From: Conexibacter sp. DBS9H8
GTDB taxonomy: Bacteria; Actinomycetota; Thermoleophilia; Solirubrobacterales; Solirubrobacteraceae
Length of the DNA: 64,000 nucleotides
Assembly: GCF_023330685.1 (NCBI RefSeq)
Contig: NZ_CP097128.1
Location: forward strand, 1,054,001-1,118,000
Direction of reading: 5' to 3'
The notes beneath the pieces are model-generated. The model was not told where the DNA came from, did no database searches, and saw nothing but the letters and a program-made list of their open reading frames with translations. This document shows positions 8,340-15,578 of this stretch, in pieces. The position numbers were made by a program, and so were the translations under genes. Position 1 is the first letter of the stretch; the number at the start of each line of letters is the position of its first letter.

Positions 8340-8717
8340 TCAGGCGCTGCGCTCGATGATCTCGATCCGGTAGCCGTCGGGGTCGCGGACGAAGCACAGC
8401 CGCGACCCGCCCTCGCGGACGGAGTAGGGCGGCTTCTCCGGCCTCACGCCCGCCTCGGCGAGGCCGGCGAGCATCGCGTCGAGGTCCTCGGTGGTGATCG
8501 CGATGTGCCCGTAGCCGGTGCCGATCTCATACGGCTCGGTGCGGTCGATGTTGTAGGTCAGCTCGAGTCGCGGGCCGTCGCCGGGCATCCCCATGAACGC
8601 GTTGATCGCCTCCTCGCCGATCGGGAGGCGTCGCAGTTCGCTGAAGCCGAGCAGCTCGTAGAAGGCGACGGACCGGTCGATGTCGGTGATGCGGTAACAG
8701 GTGTGGATGAGAGGCAT
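8340..8717 (-). CDS. VOC-family protein (lactoylglutathione lyase-like)
   Basis: A 125-residue VOC domain: MPLIHTCYRITDIDRSVAFYELLG at the N-terminus (read in two blocks), then LELTYNIDR, GYGHIAITTEDLDAML and VRDPDGYRIEIIE at the end. Its pattern is closer to glyoxalase I than that of its convergent neighbour, because the helix motif DRSVAFYxxxLGF is canonical. Metal-ligand candidates are H5, the Glu of LELTYN, H74-type and the Glu of RIEII. The Gram-positive thiol partner (mycothiol or similar) cannot be told from sequence. The two VOC genes probably arose by duplication and now face each other across a shared terminator. Confidence 0.87.
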   Translation of the reverse strand: MPLIHTCYRITDIDRSVAFYELLGFSELRRLPIGEEAINAFMGMPGDGPRLELTYNIDRTEPYEIGTGYGHIAITTEDLDAMLAGLAEAGVRPEKPPYSVREGGSRLCFVRDPDGYRIEIIERSA

Positions 8718-8747
8718 GAGCCTGAGCCTAGAGGGATCCGAAGGCCG

Positions 8748-8875
8748 TCACGGGGCGGGGGCCGGCTCGGTCCGCGACGCCTCGGTCACGGAAATGAGAA
8801 AGCGGCGCACCTGCGAATCAGCTGGCAGGTTTTCCCCGCCCCGCTCGATCCGATGATGGCGATCCGGCGCGGCAC
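8748..8875 (-). pseudogene. Remnant of a P-loop NTPase gene
   Basis: Directly after the helicase stop, the minus strand encodes a GTG-started peptide, VPRRIAIIGSSGAGKT, followed by an out-of-place tail and a stop at 8786. GSSGAGKT is a complete Walker A motif, and the RRIAIIGSSGAGK start resembles adenylate-kinase-like 'topology modulation' ATPases. In another frame the next bases read VRRFLISVTEASRTEPAPAP and stop at 8748, which looks like a natural C-terminal end. The simplest reading is an ATPase gene reduced by an internal deletion with frameshift, leaving both ends. Chance cannot be excluded, and the family is tentative. Confidence 0.5.
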
Positions 8876-8896
8876 CGGGCCGATCTCGCGCTGGGC

Positions 8897-11800
8897 TCAG
8901 GCCGCGTCGAGGTCGAGGACGGTCTGCTCGAGCTCCGGCCGTCCGAGCCCGGGGCCGACGTCCCCGTTCCCGTTGGCTGCGGGGGCGGGCGGGCGGCGGG
9001 CGGGCGGGCGACGGCGGGTGGGGGTCGCGGCGGGTTCGGCCGCGGTGGCGGTCTTGGTCCGCCGGCGGGTCGGCTTGGCGGCCGGAGCGTCCGCGTCTCC
9101 CGTGGGGGTGGTGGCCGTCGCGGTTGCGGGTTCGGCCGCGGTGGCGGTCTTGGTCCGCCGGCGGGTCGGCTTGGCGGCCGGAGCGTCCGCGTCTCCCGTG
9201 GGGGTGGGCGAGTCCGCGACCGGAGGCTCGGACGCGGCGGCCGGGCTCGCGGTGGCGGTCGCTGTCGTCCGCCTGCGCTTCGGCTTGGCAGCCGGCGCGT
9301 CTGCGGCCTGCACGGTGCTCGCGGAGGATGGCGCCGCGACCGGCTCGCCCCCCGCCGGTGTGGCCTCCGGTGCCGGTTCTGAGGTCGAGGTCGTCGTCCG
9401 GCGCCGCCGCGTTGACCGCCGCCGCGTGGGTGCGTCCGCCGACCCATCCGCGAGGGTGCCCGCGACCGCGGTCACCCCTTCGGCGTCAGCCCCGGTCGGC
9501 GTGGACGTCTCCGCGGCGCGGTCGCCGGCGCCGGGGGTGTCGTGTACCCGGGCACTGTCGCGACCGGCCTCGACGTCAGTGCCGGTCGGGGTGGCCGTCG
9601 CGGCGACGGGGGCCGCGACGCCGTTGGCTCCGCTCCGGGCCTTGCGCCGGCGCTTGGATCCCTTCTTGTTCTGCTTGGGGAAGTTGCGCAACAGCTCGCG
9701 GGCGAGTGCGGCCGGCTTGCGGGCCATCCGTGTGCGGGCACCGCGAAGGGCCTCCTCCGCCTCCGGGGTGTGGGCGAGCGCGGCGGCGAGCAGCGCCGCG
9801 GCCAGGCGGCGGTCCTGGGTGCGGGTCGCGTGGACGAGGCGGCGGGCGTTACGGGCGTGAGCGGAGCCGGAGGAGTTGACGAGCAGGCCGAGTAGCCGCT
9901 TGGTCTCCGGCCAACGCTGGGCGGCGTACTCCTCGTGTACCTCACGGGTGTACTCGGCCATCCGCCAGATCCAGGCGTTCGCCTGGTCCCGCCGGCCGAT
10001 CCGGCGCTCGGCGAGGGCGAGCAGCATGATCTTGACGCCTTCGCGCCGCTCGTCCTTGGGCCAGGTGCCCATCAGGTCGATCGCGCTGTCGAAGGCCTCC
10101 GCGTCCCGGCCGGCGGCGATCTCCTGCAGCGCGCGAATCCGGATCTGCGCGGACCGGTTGCGCTGCAGGGCGTTGATCAGGAAGCGCCGGCGCAGCTCGC
10201 CCTGGCGGTCGAAGTGCAGCATCGCCCGGGCTCGCCGCCAGCCGTTGACCTGCACGCGGGCGCCCGCGAGGGCGGCCCAGACATGCTGCTCGCCGTAGTC
10301 GAGGTGCTCGACCGCGATCCGCCACAGCTCCCGCTCGAACACCTCGGCGCGCCGCTCCGGATCCGGGGTGACCGGCAGCACCCGGCGCTCGACCCGGATT
10401 CGCCGGCCTCGGCCGCGCCGGACCGGTCCGACGACGATCGCTCCGCCCCGGTAGACGTCGCGGTCGAGCAGGGAGTGGAGGGTGACAACCGGGTCGTCAT
10501 GCTTGGTCGCCGGGTGGACGAAGTCGATGACGATGCCGGCCTCCTTGCCCGGGTGCCGCCGGGTGACGCGGCCGACTCGCTGCTGGTAGATCCGTTTGGA
10601 CGCGGTCGGGGCGAGGTGCATGCAGATCGTCGCCCGCGGGCTGTTCCACCCCTCCGCGAGCAGCTGGGCGTTGACGAGGACGTCGACCTTGCCCGCCTCA
10701 TAGTCGGCGAGGATCCGCGCGAGTTCACGTTTGGGCGTCTCGCCCGACACTGCCTGGGCCTTCATCCCGAGTGCCCGGAACGACTCGGCGACGTTGTAGG
10801 CGTGCTTGACCCCGGCGGCGTAGACGACGCCGGGCATGTCCGCGAACCGCGTCTTGTAGAGGTCGGCGATCGCGAGGTTGAACGGCGTCTGGTCGAGCAG
10901 TTCGGCGAGCATCTCCTGGTCGAACTCGGTGTCGACCTCCCCGCGGCGCAGCGGAACCTTGGCGATCGTGCGCACCCCCGGGCCGGGCGGGATGCGGATG
11001 CAGCGCAGCGGGGCTATGACCCCCCGGCGGGCAGCCTGGGCGAGGTCAAAGCGCGAGGTCTGGGTCGGGAACAGGTCGGTGACGTGGCGGGCGATCAGGG
11101 CGCCCGTCGCGGTCATCCCGATCCACACCGGCTTGTCCCAGGAGCGGATCTGGGCCGAGGTCTTCTCACCGAGGGCGGTGTGGGCCTCATCGCAGATGAC
11201 GACGGTGTAGGCGTCGGAGATCTTGCCGGCGTTGCGGACGAACCACTGGTAGGTCTCGACGGTCACCGGTCCGTTGGCTGCGTCCTGGCCGACGAGCAGC
11301 GGGGCGCACAGCCGGTCCCGGTAGCCGCGGGTCTTGATCTCGTCGATGAACTGATCGACGAGGTTGCGCCGGTGGGTGAGGATCAGCACCCCGCCGGTGC
11401 GGGACGCCTCGACAAAGCCCATCGCCGCGACGGTCTTGCCCGCCCCGGTGGCATGTTCGAACCAGAAGCGGCGGTCCGCGCCGGGATCCTCGACGTCGAC
11501 GACCGCGTCCTCATCGAGGCCGCCATGGTCGTCGGAGAAGTCCTCGGGCTCGTAGTCGTCGGCCTCCTCCTCCGGGTCGTCGAGGTCCTCCTCACCGGCG
11601 GGCTCCTCGGGACCCCCGGCGGCGAGGGCTGCGAGCTCGTCGTCGTCGTCCTCGTCCTCGTCGTCCTCGTCGTCCTCGTCGTCGTCGTCCTCGTCGTCCT
11701 CGTCGTCGTCCTCGTCCTCGTCGTCCTCGTCCTCGTCGTCGTCGTCCTCGGCGGCGTCCGGCCAGTCGTCGTCCTCGGACTCGTCGTCGATTCCGTCCTC

Positions 11801-12376
11801 GTCCTCGTCCTCGGGGTCCGTCCCCCCATCCTCGGGGTCCGTCCCGTCGGTCTCGGGCTTCGCGTCCTCGTCTTCGGCATCTGGGTCCCCGTGCCCGGCG
11901 CGAGTGGCGACCCCGACGTTGAGCGGGGCGGCCCGGCCCGTCTGCCCGCCTGCGCTCGCCGTCTGCCCGCCTGCGCTCGCCGTCTGCCCGCCTGCGGTCG
12001 GGTCGTCGAATTCGGTCGCGGCGGCCGCGGCGGCCGGCGTGCCCGCCTGGGCGAGCAGGGCGGTCAGCGTCCCTGACAGCGCGTCGACCTGGTGGGGGTT
12101 GAGGGAGGTGCCGTCGGCAAGCCTGGGCTCATCCTCGGAGAGCACCCGTTCGAGCCCGAGCAGGAGCGAGAACTCACGACGCCACTCCAGCGACGGGACG
12201 GTGAGGCCGCGCTTGAGTTCGATCAACGCGGCGTCGAGGGCCCGTCGCCGCGGCGTGCCCGGCGCGAGGGCGTCCTCACGGGTCTCCCCGGGATGGAGAA
12301 ACGCTTCACGTGTGAACGTCTGCGCTCGCGTGATCGCGGCAGCACTCGGAAACGGGGTGCGGTCACCCATAGGCAA
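8897..12376 (-). CDS. SF2 DEAD/DEAH-box helicase with acidic insert and basic repeat tail
   Basis: A 1159-residue ATP-dependent nucleic-acid translocase. Helicase motifs are clear: Q-motif-like LNPHQVDAL (about 92-100), Walker A HATGAGKT (308-315), motif Ia LTHRRNLVDQ, DEAH (396-399), MTAT (421-424), and motifs V and VI (LLAEGWNSPR about 572-581; QQRVGRVTRR 598-607). The order is normal for the UvsW/XPB-like SF2 group, but about 200 residues separate the Q-like motif from Walker A, of which about 160-300 are almost all Asp and Glu. Residues about 880-1130 form a Lys/Arg/Ala/Pro/Thr-rich tail with repeated APAAKPTRRRTK blocks, like histone H1 or other actinobacterial DNA-binding tails. An HKD nuclease domain is absent. 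Start: ATG at 12376, about 130 nt from a possible promoter. Confidence 0.85.
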   Translation of the reverse strand: MPMGDRTPFPSAAAITRAQTFTREAFLHPGETREDALAPGTPRRRALDAALIELKRGLTVPSLEWRREFSLLLGLERVLSEDEPRLADGTSLNPHQVDALSGTLTALLAQAGTPAAAAAATEFDDPTAGGQTASAGGQTASAGGQTGRAAPLNVGVATRAGHGDPDAEDEDAKPETDGTDPEDGGTDPEDEDEDGIDDESEDDDWPDAAEDDDDEDEDDEDEDDDEDDEDDDDEDDEDDEDEDDDDELAALAAGGPEEPAGEEDLDDPEEEADDYEPEDFSDDHGGLDEDAVVDVEDPGADRRFWFEHATGAGKTVAAMGFVEASRTGGVLILTHRRNLVDQFIDEIKTRGYRDRLCAPLLVGQDAANGPVTVETYQWFVRNAGKISDAYTVVICDEAHTALGEKTSAQIRSWDKPVWIGMTATGALIARHVTDLFPTQTSRFDLAQAARRGVIAPLRCIRIPPGPGVRTIAKVPLRRGEVDTEFDQEMLAELLDQTPFNLAIADLYKTRFADMPGVVYAAGVKHAYNVAESFRALGMKAQAVSGETPKRELARILADYEAGKVDVLVNAQLLAEGWNSPRATICMHLAPTASKRIYQQRVGRVTRRHPGKEAGIVIDFVHPATKHDDPVVTLHSLLDRDVYRGGAIVVGPVRRGRGRRIRVERRVLPVTPDPERRAEVFERELWRIAVEHLDYGEQHVWAALAGARVQVNGWRRARAMLHFDRQGELRRRFLINALQRNRSAQIRIRALQEIAAGRDAEAFDSAIDLMGTWPKDERREGVKIMLLALAERRIGRRDQANAWIWRMAEYTREVHEEYAAQRWPETKRLLGLLVNSSGSAHARNARRLVHATRTQDRRLAAALLAAALAHTPEAEEALRGARTRMARKPAALARELLRNFPKQNKKGSKRRRKARSGANGVAAPVAATATPTGTDVEAGRDSARVHDTPGAGDRAAETSTPTGADAEGVTAVAGTLADGSADAPTRRRSTRRRRTTTSTSEPAPEATPAGGEPVAAPSSASTVQAADAPAAKPKRRRTTATATASPAAASEPPVADSPTPTGDADAPAAKPTRRRTKTATAAEPATATATTPTGDADAPAAKPTRRRTKTATAAEPAATPTRRRPPARRPPAPAANGNGDVGPGLGRPELEQTVLDLDAA
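9030..9207. repeat. 82-bp identical direct repeat in helicase tail
   Basis: Bases 9030-9111 recur exactly at 9126-9207 (96-bp period). They encode the duplicated DAPAAKPTRRRTKTATAAEP block of the basic tail. Exact DNA identity, including third positions, points to recent duplication or ongoing unequal exchange. Confidence 0.9.
11940..12002. repeat. Three 21-bp tandem repeats in helicase N-region
   Basis: The 21-bp unit starts at 11940, 11961 and 11982; the third diverges at its 3' end. It encodes three copies of a seven-residue Gly/Gln/Thr/Ala/Ser linker (GGQTASA) just before the acidic segment. The adjacent 11640-11770 stretch is a near-pure GTC/CTC trinucleotide tract encoding the Asp/Glu run. 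Confidence 0.88.
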
Positions 12377-12515
12377 TGAAAAGTGGTCTCAGGTAGGGAG
12401 CCGCGGTCACCATCAGCTGCGGCTCGGAATGCGCTCGAGTCCCGACTGATCCGGCGAGGGTTCCCCGAAGCGGTTCGCACCCCCCTCCGCCGTGGCCGGG
12501 CAGGAAGATGGAGTG

Positions 12516-12542
12516 CATTTAAGCAGACCGTCCGTCTGTCAA
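12516..12542 (-). promoter_or_regulatory. Possible promoter of the helicase gene
   Basis: On the minus strand a perfect TTGACA (12542-12537) is followed after 15 nt by TAAATG (12521-12516), a weak -10. The spacer holds a small dyad, CAGAC-N5-GTCTG (12524-12538). This would leave a leader of about 130 nt. The -35 is good, but the spacing and -10 are poor. Confidence 0.35.
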
Positions 12543-12552
12543 GCTTCCAGGG

Positions 12553-13014
12553 GTGGGCATTGAAGCGCCGTACACCCCGCAGAGCCCGGCCTTTGAGATC
12601 CGACGGGTCCAGACCCGCCAGGAGCTCGCGGCGGCGATGGCGCTGCGCTATGAGGTTTTCTGCAAGGAGCAGGGGGTCCCTCGGCATGAGGAGCGCGACG
12701 GCCGCGACCATGACGCCCTGCACCTGATCGCCGTCCACGACGGCCACCTGCTCGGCACCTGCCGGCTCGTGTTCGTCGGCGCGACGGTGCAGTTCAGCCG
12801 GCTCGCGGTCGCCAAGAGCGCCCGCCGGTCCGGGATCGCCAGTGAGCTGCTGCGAGCGACGGATGCGGAGACCCGCGCGGGTGGTGCCAACCGCATCGTC
12901 CTCCATGCCCAGACGTACGCCCGGTCGCTCTATGACAAGGCGGGCTACGTCGTCACCGGACGAGAGTTCGTGGAGGCGGGCATCCGTCACGTGGCGATGG
13001 AGCGGCTGCTCTGA
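12553..13014 (+). CDS. GNAT-family N-acetyltransferase
   Basis: A 153-residue Gcn5-related acetyltransferase that would use acetyl-CoA to acylate an amine; the substrate is unknown. The N-terminus holds the family's [14 protein letters not shown] motif seen in ElaA/YjcF-like members. The acetyl-CoA-binding beta4-alpha3 element is [18 protein letters not shown] (the R-x-x-G-x-G/A loop), and the C-terminus [18 protein letters not shown] is the usual end of the fold. The GTG start at 12553 lacks a strong ribosome-binding site. The stop TGA overlaps the apparent CTG start of dtd, so the two genes are coupled; both divergently face the helicase. Confidence 0.86.
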   Translation: MGIEAPYTPQSPAFEIRRVQTRQELAAAMALRYEVFCKEQGVPRHEERDGRDHDALHLIAVHDGHLLGTCRLVFVGATVQFSRLAVAKSARRSGIASELLRATDAETRAGGANRIVLHAQTYARSLYDKAGYVVTGREFVEAGIRHVAMERLL

Positions 13015-13427
13015 GGGCGCTCATCCAGCGGGTGAGCGAGGCGTCCGTCAGCGTCGCCGGGGAGCGGGTCGCGGCAATCGGCCCCGGGCTGCTCGTCCTG
13101 CTCGGGATCACCCATGCCGACACGGAGGCGGACGTCGACCGCCTCGCGGTCAAGGTCGTCGCCCTGCGGATCTTCCCGGACGCCGGCGGGGCGATGAACG
13201 CGCCGCTCGGAGACCGCGAGGTGCTCGCCGTCAGCCAGTTCACCCTGTACGGGGATACCCGCCGGGGTCACCGGCCCTCGTGGGGCGCGGCGGCCCCCGC
13301 CGCCCAGGCCGAGCCCCTCTATGAACGGTTCTGTGCGCGGCTGGGGGCCCGCCGTGGAGTCTTCGGTGCGGACATGGCGGTGGCGCTGATCAACGACGGT
13401 CCCGTGACACTGATGCTGGAAACCTGA
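13011..13427 (+). CDS. dtd: D-aminoacyl-tRNA deacylase, apparent CTG start
   Basis: Hydrolyses D-aminoacyl-tRNAs and mischarged Gly-tRNA(Ala), recycling tRNA. Conserved active-site motifs are present: SQFTLYGDT (the SQxT motif) and NDGPVT near the C-terminus (the GP motif). The first AUG-like codon in frame is GTG at 13032, but starting there would delete the conserved first strand. The frame continues seven codons upstream as (L)RALIQRV, matching the family N-terminus MRALIQRV exactly from residue 2, and its first codon is CTG at 13011 overlapping the stop of the GNAT gene (CTGA). No ATG, GTG or TTG lies between. A CTG start giving 138 residues is therefore likely; a 131-residue form from 13032 is the alternative. 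Confidence 0.9.
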   Translation: MRALIQRVSEASVSVAGERVAAIGPGLLVLLGITHADTEADVDRLAVKVVALRIFPDAGGAMNAPLGDREVLAVSQFTLYGDTRRGHRPSWGAAAPAAQAEPLYERFCARLGARRGVFGADMAVALINDGPVTLMLET

Positions 13428-13435
13428 TAATCCCG

Positions 13436-14260
13436 GTGGACCGGGCCGCCTCACGCCAGGCGGCCGGGTCGCGCCGAGCCTCCATGTTGTCCTACCGCTT
13501 CCTCTTCACCCAGCTCGTGCGCCGCGAGTTGCGCCAGAAGTACAAGGGCTCCGCCCTTGGGATCCTCTGGTACCTCGTCAACCCGCTCGTGATGATGGGC
13601 GCCTACACGCTGATGTTCGGGGCGATCCTCAAGGTCGCCCGCGTCCCCGACTACCCGCTGTTCCTGATGGTCGGCCTGTCGGTGTGGACGTTCTTTCAGA
13701 CGTCGCTCACCGCGGCGGCGGACTCGCTCATTCTCCAGGGCAGCCTCGTCCGCAAGGCCCGGTTCCCGCGGGAGGCGATTCCGGCCGCGACGGTCACCGT
13801 CCAGCTCGTCACCCTCGCCGCCGTGCTGCTCCCCGTAGCCCTGATCACGCTCGTCATCCGGGGGAGCTGGACCCCGTGGCTCGTGCTCGTGCCCGTGTTC
13901 ATCGTCTGCCTGTACGGGTTCGTGCTCGGCCTCGCCCTTGCCGTCTCGGTTCTGCACGCCTACTTCCGGGACGTGTTGCCGATCATCCAAGCTGGGCTGC
14001 TGCCGCTGTTCTTTCTCACCCCGATCTACTTCGAGACCTCCAAGTTCAGCTTCGTGCACCGCCACCCGTGGGTCGGGACCGTGCTCAACTGGGTGAACCC
14101 GATCGCCCCCTTCCTCGAGGGCCTGCGGGCGATCATCTATGGCGGCTCGGGGCCGGGACTTGGCCGGATTCTCTACGGGCTCGTCGCCGCCGCGGTCTCC
14201 CTCACCGTCGGGCGGATCCTGTTTGACCGGCTCCAGGGGGAGCTGGCGGTGGTGTTGTGA
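13436..14260 (+). CDS. Polysaccharide ABC exporter, permease subunit
   Basis: The membrane half of an ABC-2-type exporter of the Wzm/TagG group, which moves lipid-linked polysaccharide across the cytoplasmic membrane. The 274-residue protein has the N-terminal amphipathic interface region (LVRRELRQKYKGSALGILW) before about six membrane helices (about 40-60, 70-95, 118-142, 150-175, 182-200, 235-260). The coupling segments match the family: RKARFPREAIP and YFRDVLPI. It starts GTG 8 nt after dtd and ends in a 4-nt overlap with its ATPase. The pair opens an operon with a coiled-coil protein, a glycosyltransferase and a large membrane protein. Confidence 0.92.
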   Translation: MDRAASRQAAGSRRASMLSYRFLFTQLVRRELRQKYKGSALGILWYLVNPLVMMGAYTLMFGAILKVARVPDYPLFLMVGLSVWTFFQTSLTAAADSLILQGSLVRKARFPREAIPAATVTVQLVTLAAVLLPVALITLVIRGSWTPWLVLVPVFIVCLYGFVLGLALAVSVLHAYFRDVLPIIQAGLLPLFFLTPIYFETSKFSFVHRHPWVGTVLNWVNPIAPFLEGLRAIIYGGSGPGLGRILYGLVAAAVSLTVGRILFDRLQGELAVVL

Positions 14261-15057
14261 GCGTCCCGCTGCTCACCGAGCCCGCGGCCGCCACGATCCC
14301 CCTCGCGCCCGGGGAGATCCGGCTCGAGCACGCCTGTCGCACCTTTGACGTCCGCGCGGACGCCGCGGGCACGCTCCGGGGCCTCGTCTCGCGCCGCCGG
14401 TCCGAGGGGCCCGAGCGGATCCCCGCGCTCGTCGACGTGAACCTGCGGATCCGCCCGGGGGAGACGGTCGGGATCATCGGCCGCAACGGCGCGGGCAAGA
14501 CCTCGACGCTGAAGGTCCTCGCCGGGATCATCCCGCTCCACAGCGGCCGCGCCGACTGCGGCGGACGGGTCGTCTCCCTGCTCGAGCTCGCCGCCGGCTT
14601 CTCCCGTGACTTCTCCGGGCGCGAGAACATCTACCTGCAGGGCGCGCTGTATGGGTTCGGCCAGGCGGCGATTGACGCGCGGATGGCGGAGATCGTCGCC
14701 TTCTCCGAGCTCGGGCACTTCATCGACGTGCCGATCCGCACCTACTCACAGGGGATGCTGCTGCGCCTCGGCTTCGCCATCGCCGTCCACCTCGATGCCG
14801 ACGTGATGCTCATCGACGAGGTGCTCGCCGTCGGCGACGAGGGGTTCCAGCGAAAGTGCCTGACCCGGATCGCGTCGCGGATCACCGCCGGCGCGACGCT
14901 CGTGCTCGTCTCCCACGACCTTCGGTCGATCGAACGCGCCTGTGCCCGGGTGATCGTCCTTGATCACGGTCACGTCGTCTTCGACGGGGAGGTCGCCGAC
15001 GGGCTTGCCCGCTACCGCGCCCTCGTCCGGGATGAGGAGGAGGCGGCGGGAACATGA
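14257..15057 (+). CDS. Polysaccharide ABC exporter, ATP-binding subunit (TagH/Wzt-type)
   Basis: A 266-residue ATPase energising the adjacent permease. Walker A GRNGAGKTS, the Q-loop region LLELAAGFSRDFSGREN typical of polysaccharide exporters, the ABC signature YSQGMLLRLGFA, Walker B VMLIDEVLAVGD and the switch His (LVSHD) are all in place. It ends shortly after the nucleotide-binding domain and lacks the C-terminal carbohydrate-binding domain that the second exporter ATPase at 45390 has. That suggests it recognises its cargo differently, more like the teichoic-acid or O2a-type systems. GTG start overlaps the permease stop by 4 nt. Confidence 0.94.
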   Translation: MSVPLLTEPAAATIPLAPGEIRLEHACRTFDVRADAAGTLRGLVSRRRSEGPERIPALVDVNLRIRPGETVGIIGRNGAGKTSTLKVLAGIIPLHSGRADCGGRVVSLLELAAGFSRDFSGRENIYLQGALYGFGQAAIDARMAEIVAFSELGHFIDVPIRTYSQGMLLRLGFAIAVHLDADVMLIDEVLAVGDEGFQRKCLTRIASRITAGATLVLVSHDLRSIERACARVIVLDHGHVVFDGEVADGLARYRALVRDEEEAAGT

Positions 15058-15578
15058 CCACACCCGAGGACGCCCTCGACCGGGCCCGAGCGGCCGCCCA
15101 CGCCCGCCGGGATCGCTACGGGGAGGTCTCGCCGACCCGGCTGGGCCCGCCCTATGACCGGATCCGCGCCCGGCTGTCGGAGTGGGCGGTCCCCGACCCG
15201 ACCGGCTATGAGATCCGCTCGGTGCGCCGGGTCGGCGCGCCGATCACCTGGCTCAAGCGCGGCCTCGTCCGGCTCCTCTACCAGTTCCACGCCCAGCTGA
15301 TCGCCGACCAGTCCCGCTTCAACCTGCTCGCGCTCAACTACGTGCGGACCCTCGAGGAACGCATCGACGCCCTCGAGCGCGCGCTCGCCGACGCAACGCC
15401 CGCAACGCCCGTCGTCGTCGCAACGCCCGTCGTCGTCGCGGCGCCCGTCGATGCCGCCGCCGGCCCACCCTCCTCCGCGCCCGCCGACCCCGCCGCCGGC
15501 CCACCCTCCTCCGCGCCCGCCGACCCCGCGGCCCACCCCGACGGCGCGCCTGAGACCTCGGTCGGGGGGTTGCGGTGA
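15054..15578 (+). CDS. Glycan-operon protein with coiled coil and repeat tail
   Basis: A 174-residue protein without a recognised catalytic domain. Residues about 40-75 include DPTGYEIRSVRRVG, and 75-115 form amphipathic helices ending in the coiled coil LNYVRTLEERIDALERALAD. From about 120 on it is Ala/Pro/Val low complexity with a duplicated 12-residue block. The helix with QFHAQLIADQSRFN resembles the helical region found in front of many O-antigen methyltransferases and glycosyltransferases (pattern QxxFN), here free-standing. A scaffold or chain-length role is inferred only from its position between an exporter ATPase and a glycosyltransferase, which it overlaps by 4 nt on each side. Confidence 0.7.
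   Translation: MTTPEDALDRARAAAHARRDRYGEVSPTRLGPPYDRIRARLSEWAVPDPTGYEIRSVRRVGAPITWLKRGLVRLLYQFHAQLIADQSRFNLLALNYVRTLEERIDALERALADATPATPVVVATPVVVAAPVDAAAGPPSSAPADPAAGPPSSAPADPAAHPDGAPETSVGGLR
15456..15527. repeat. Two perfect 36-bp tandem repeats
   Basis: The 36-bp unit at 15456-15491 recurs at 15492-15527 and encodes a 12-residue Ala/Pro/Ser block. A shorter duplication of an ACGCCCGTCGTCGTCG block lies just upstream (about 15404-15440). In-frame changes of length would be tolerated. Confidence 0.85.

Noticed and set aside
9935..12076. Long plus-strand open frame opposite the helicase
   Set aside because: It is the complement of the helicase gene; the Val/Leu runs mirror the Asp/Glu tract, and no domain is recognisable.
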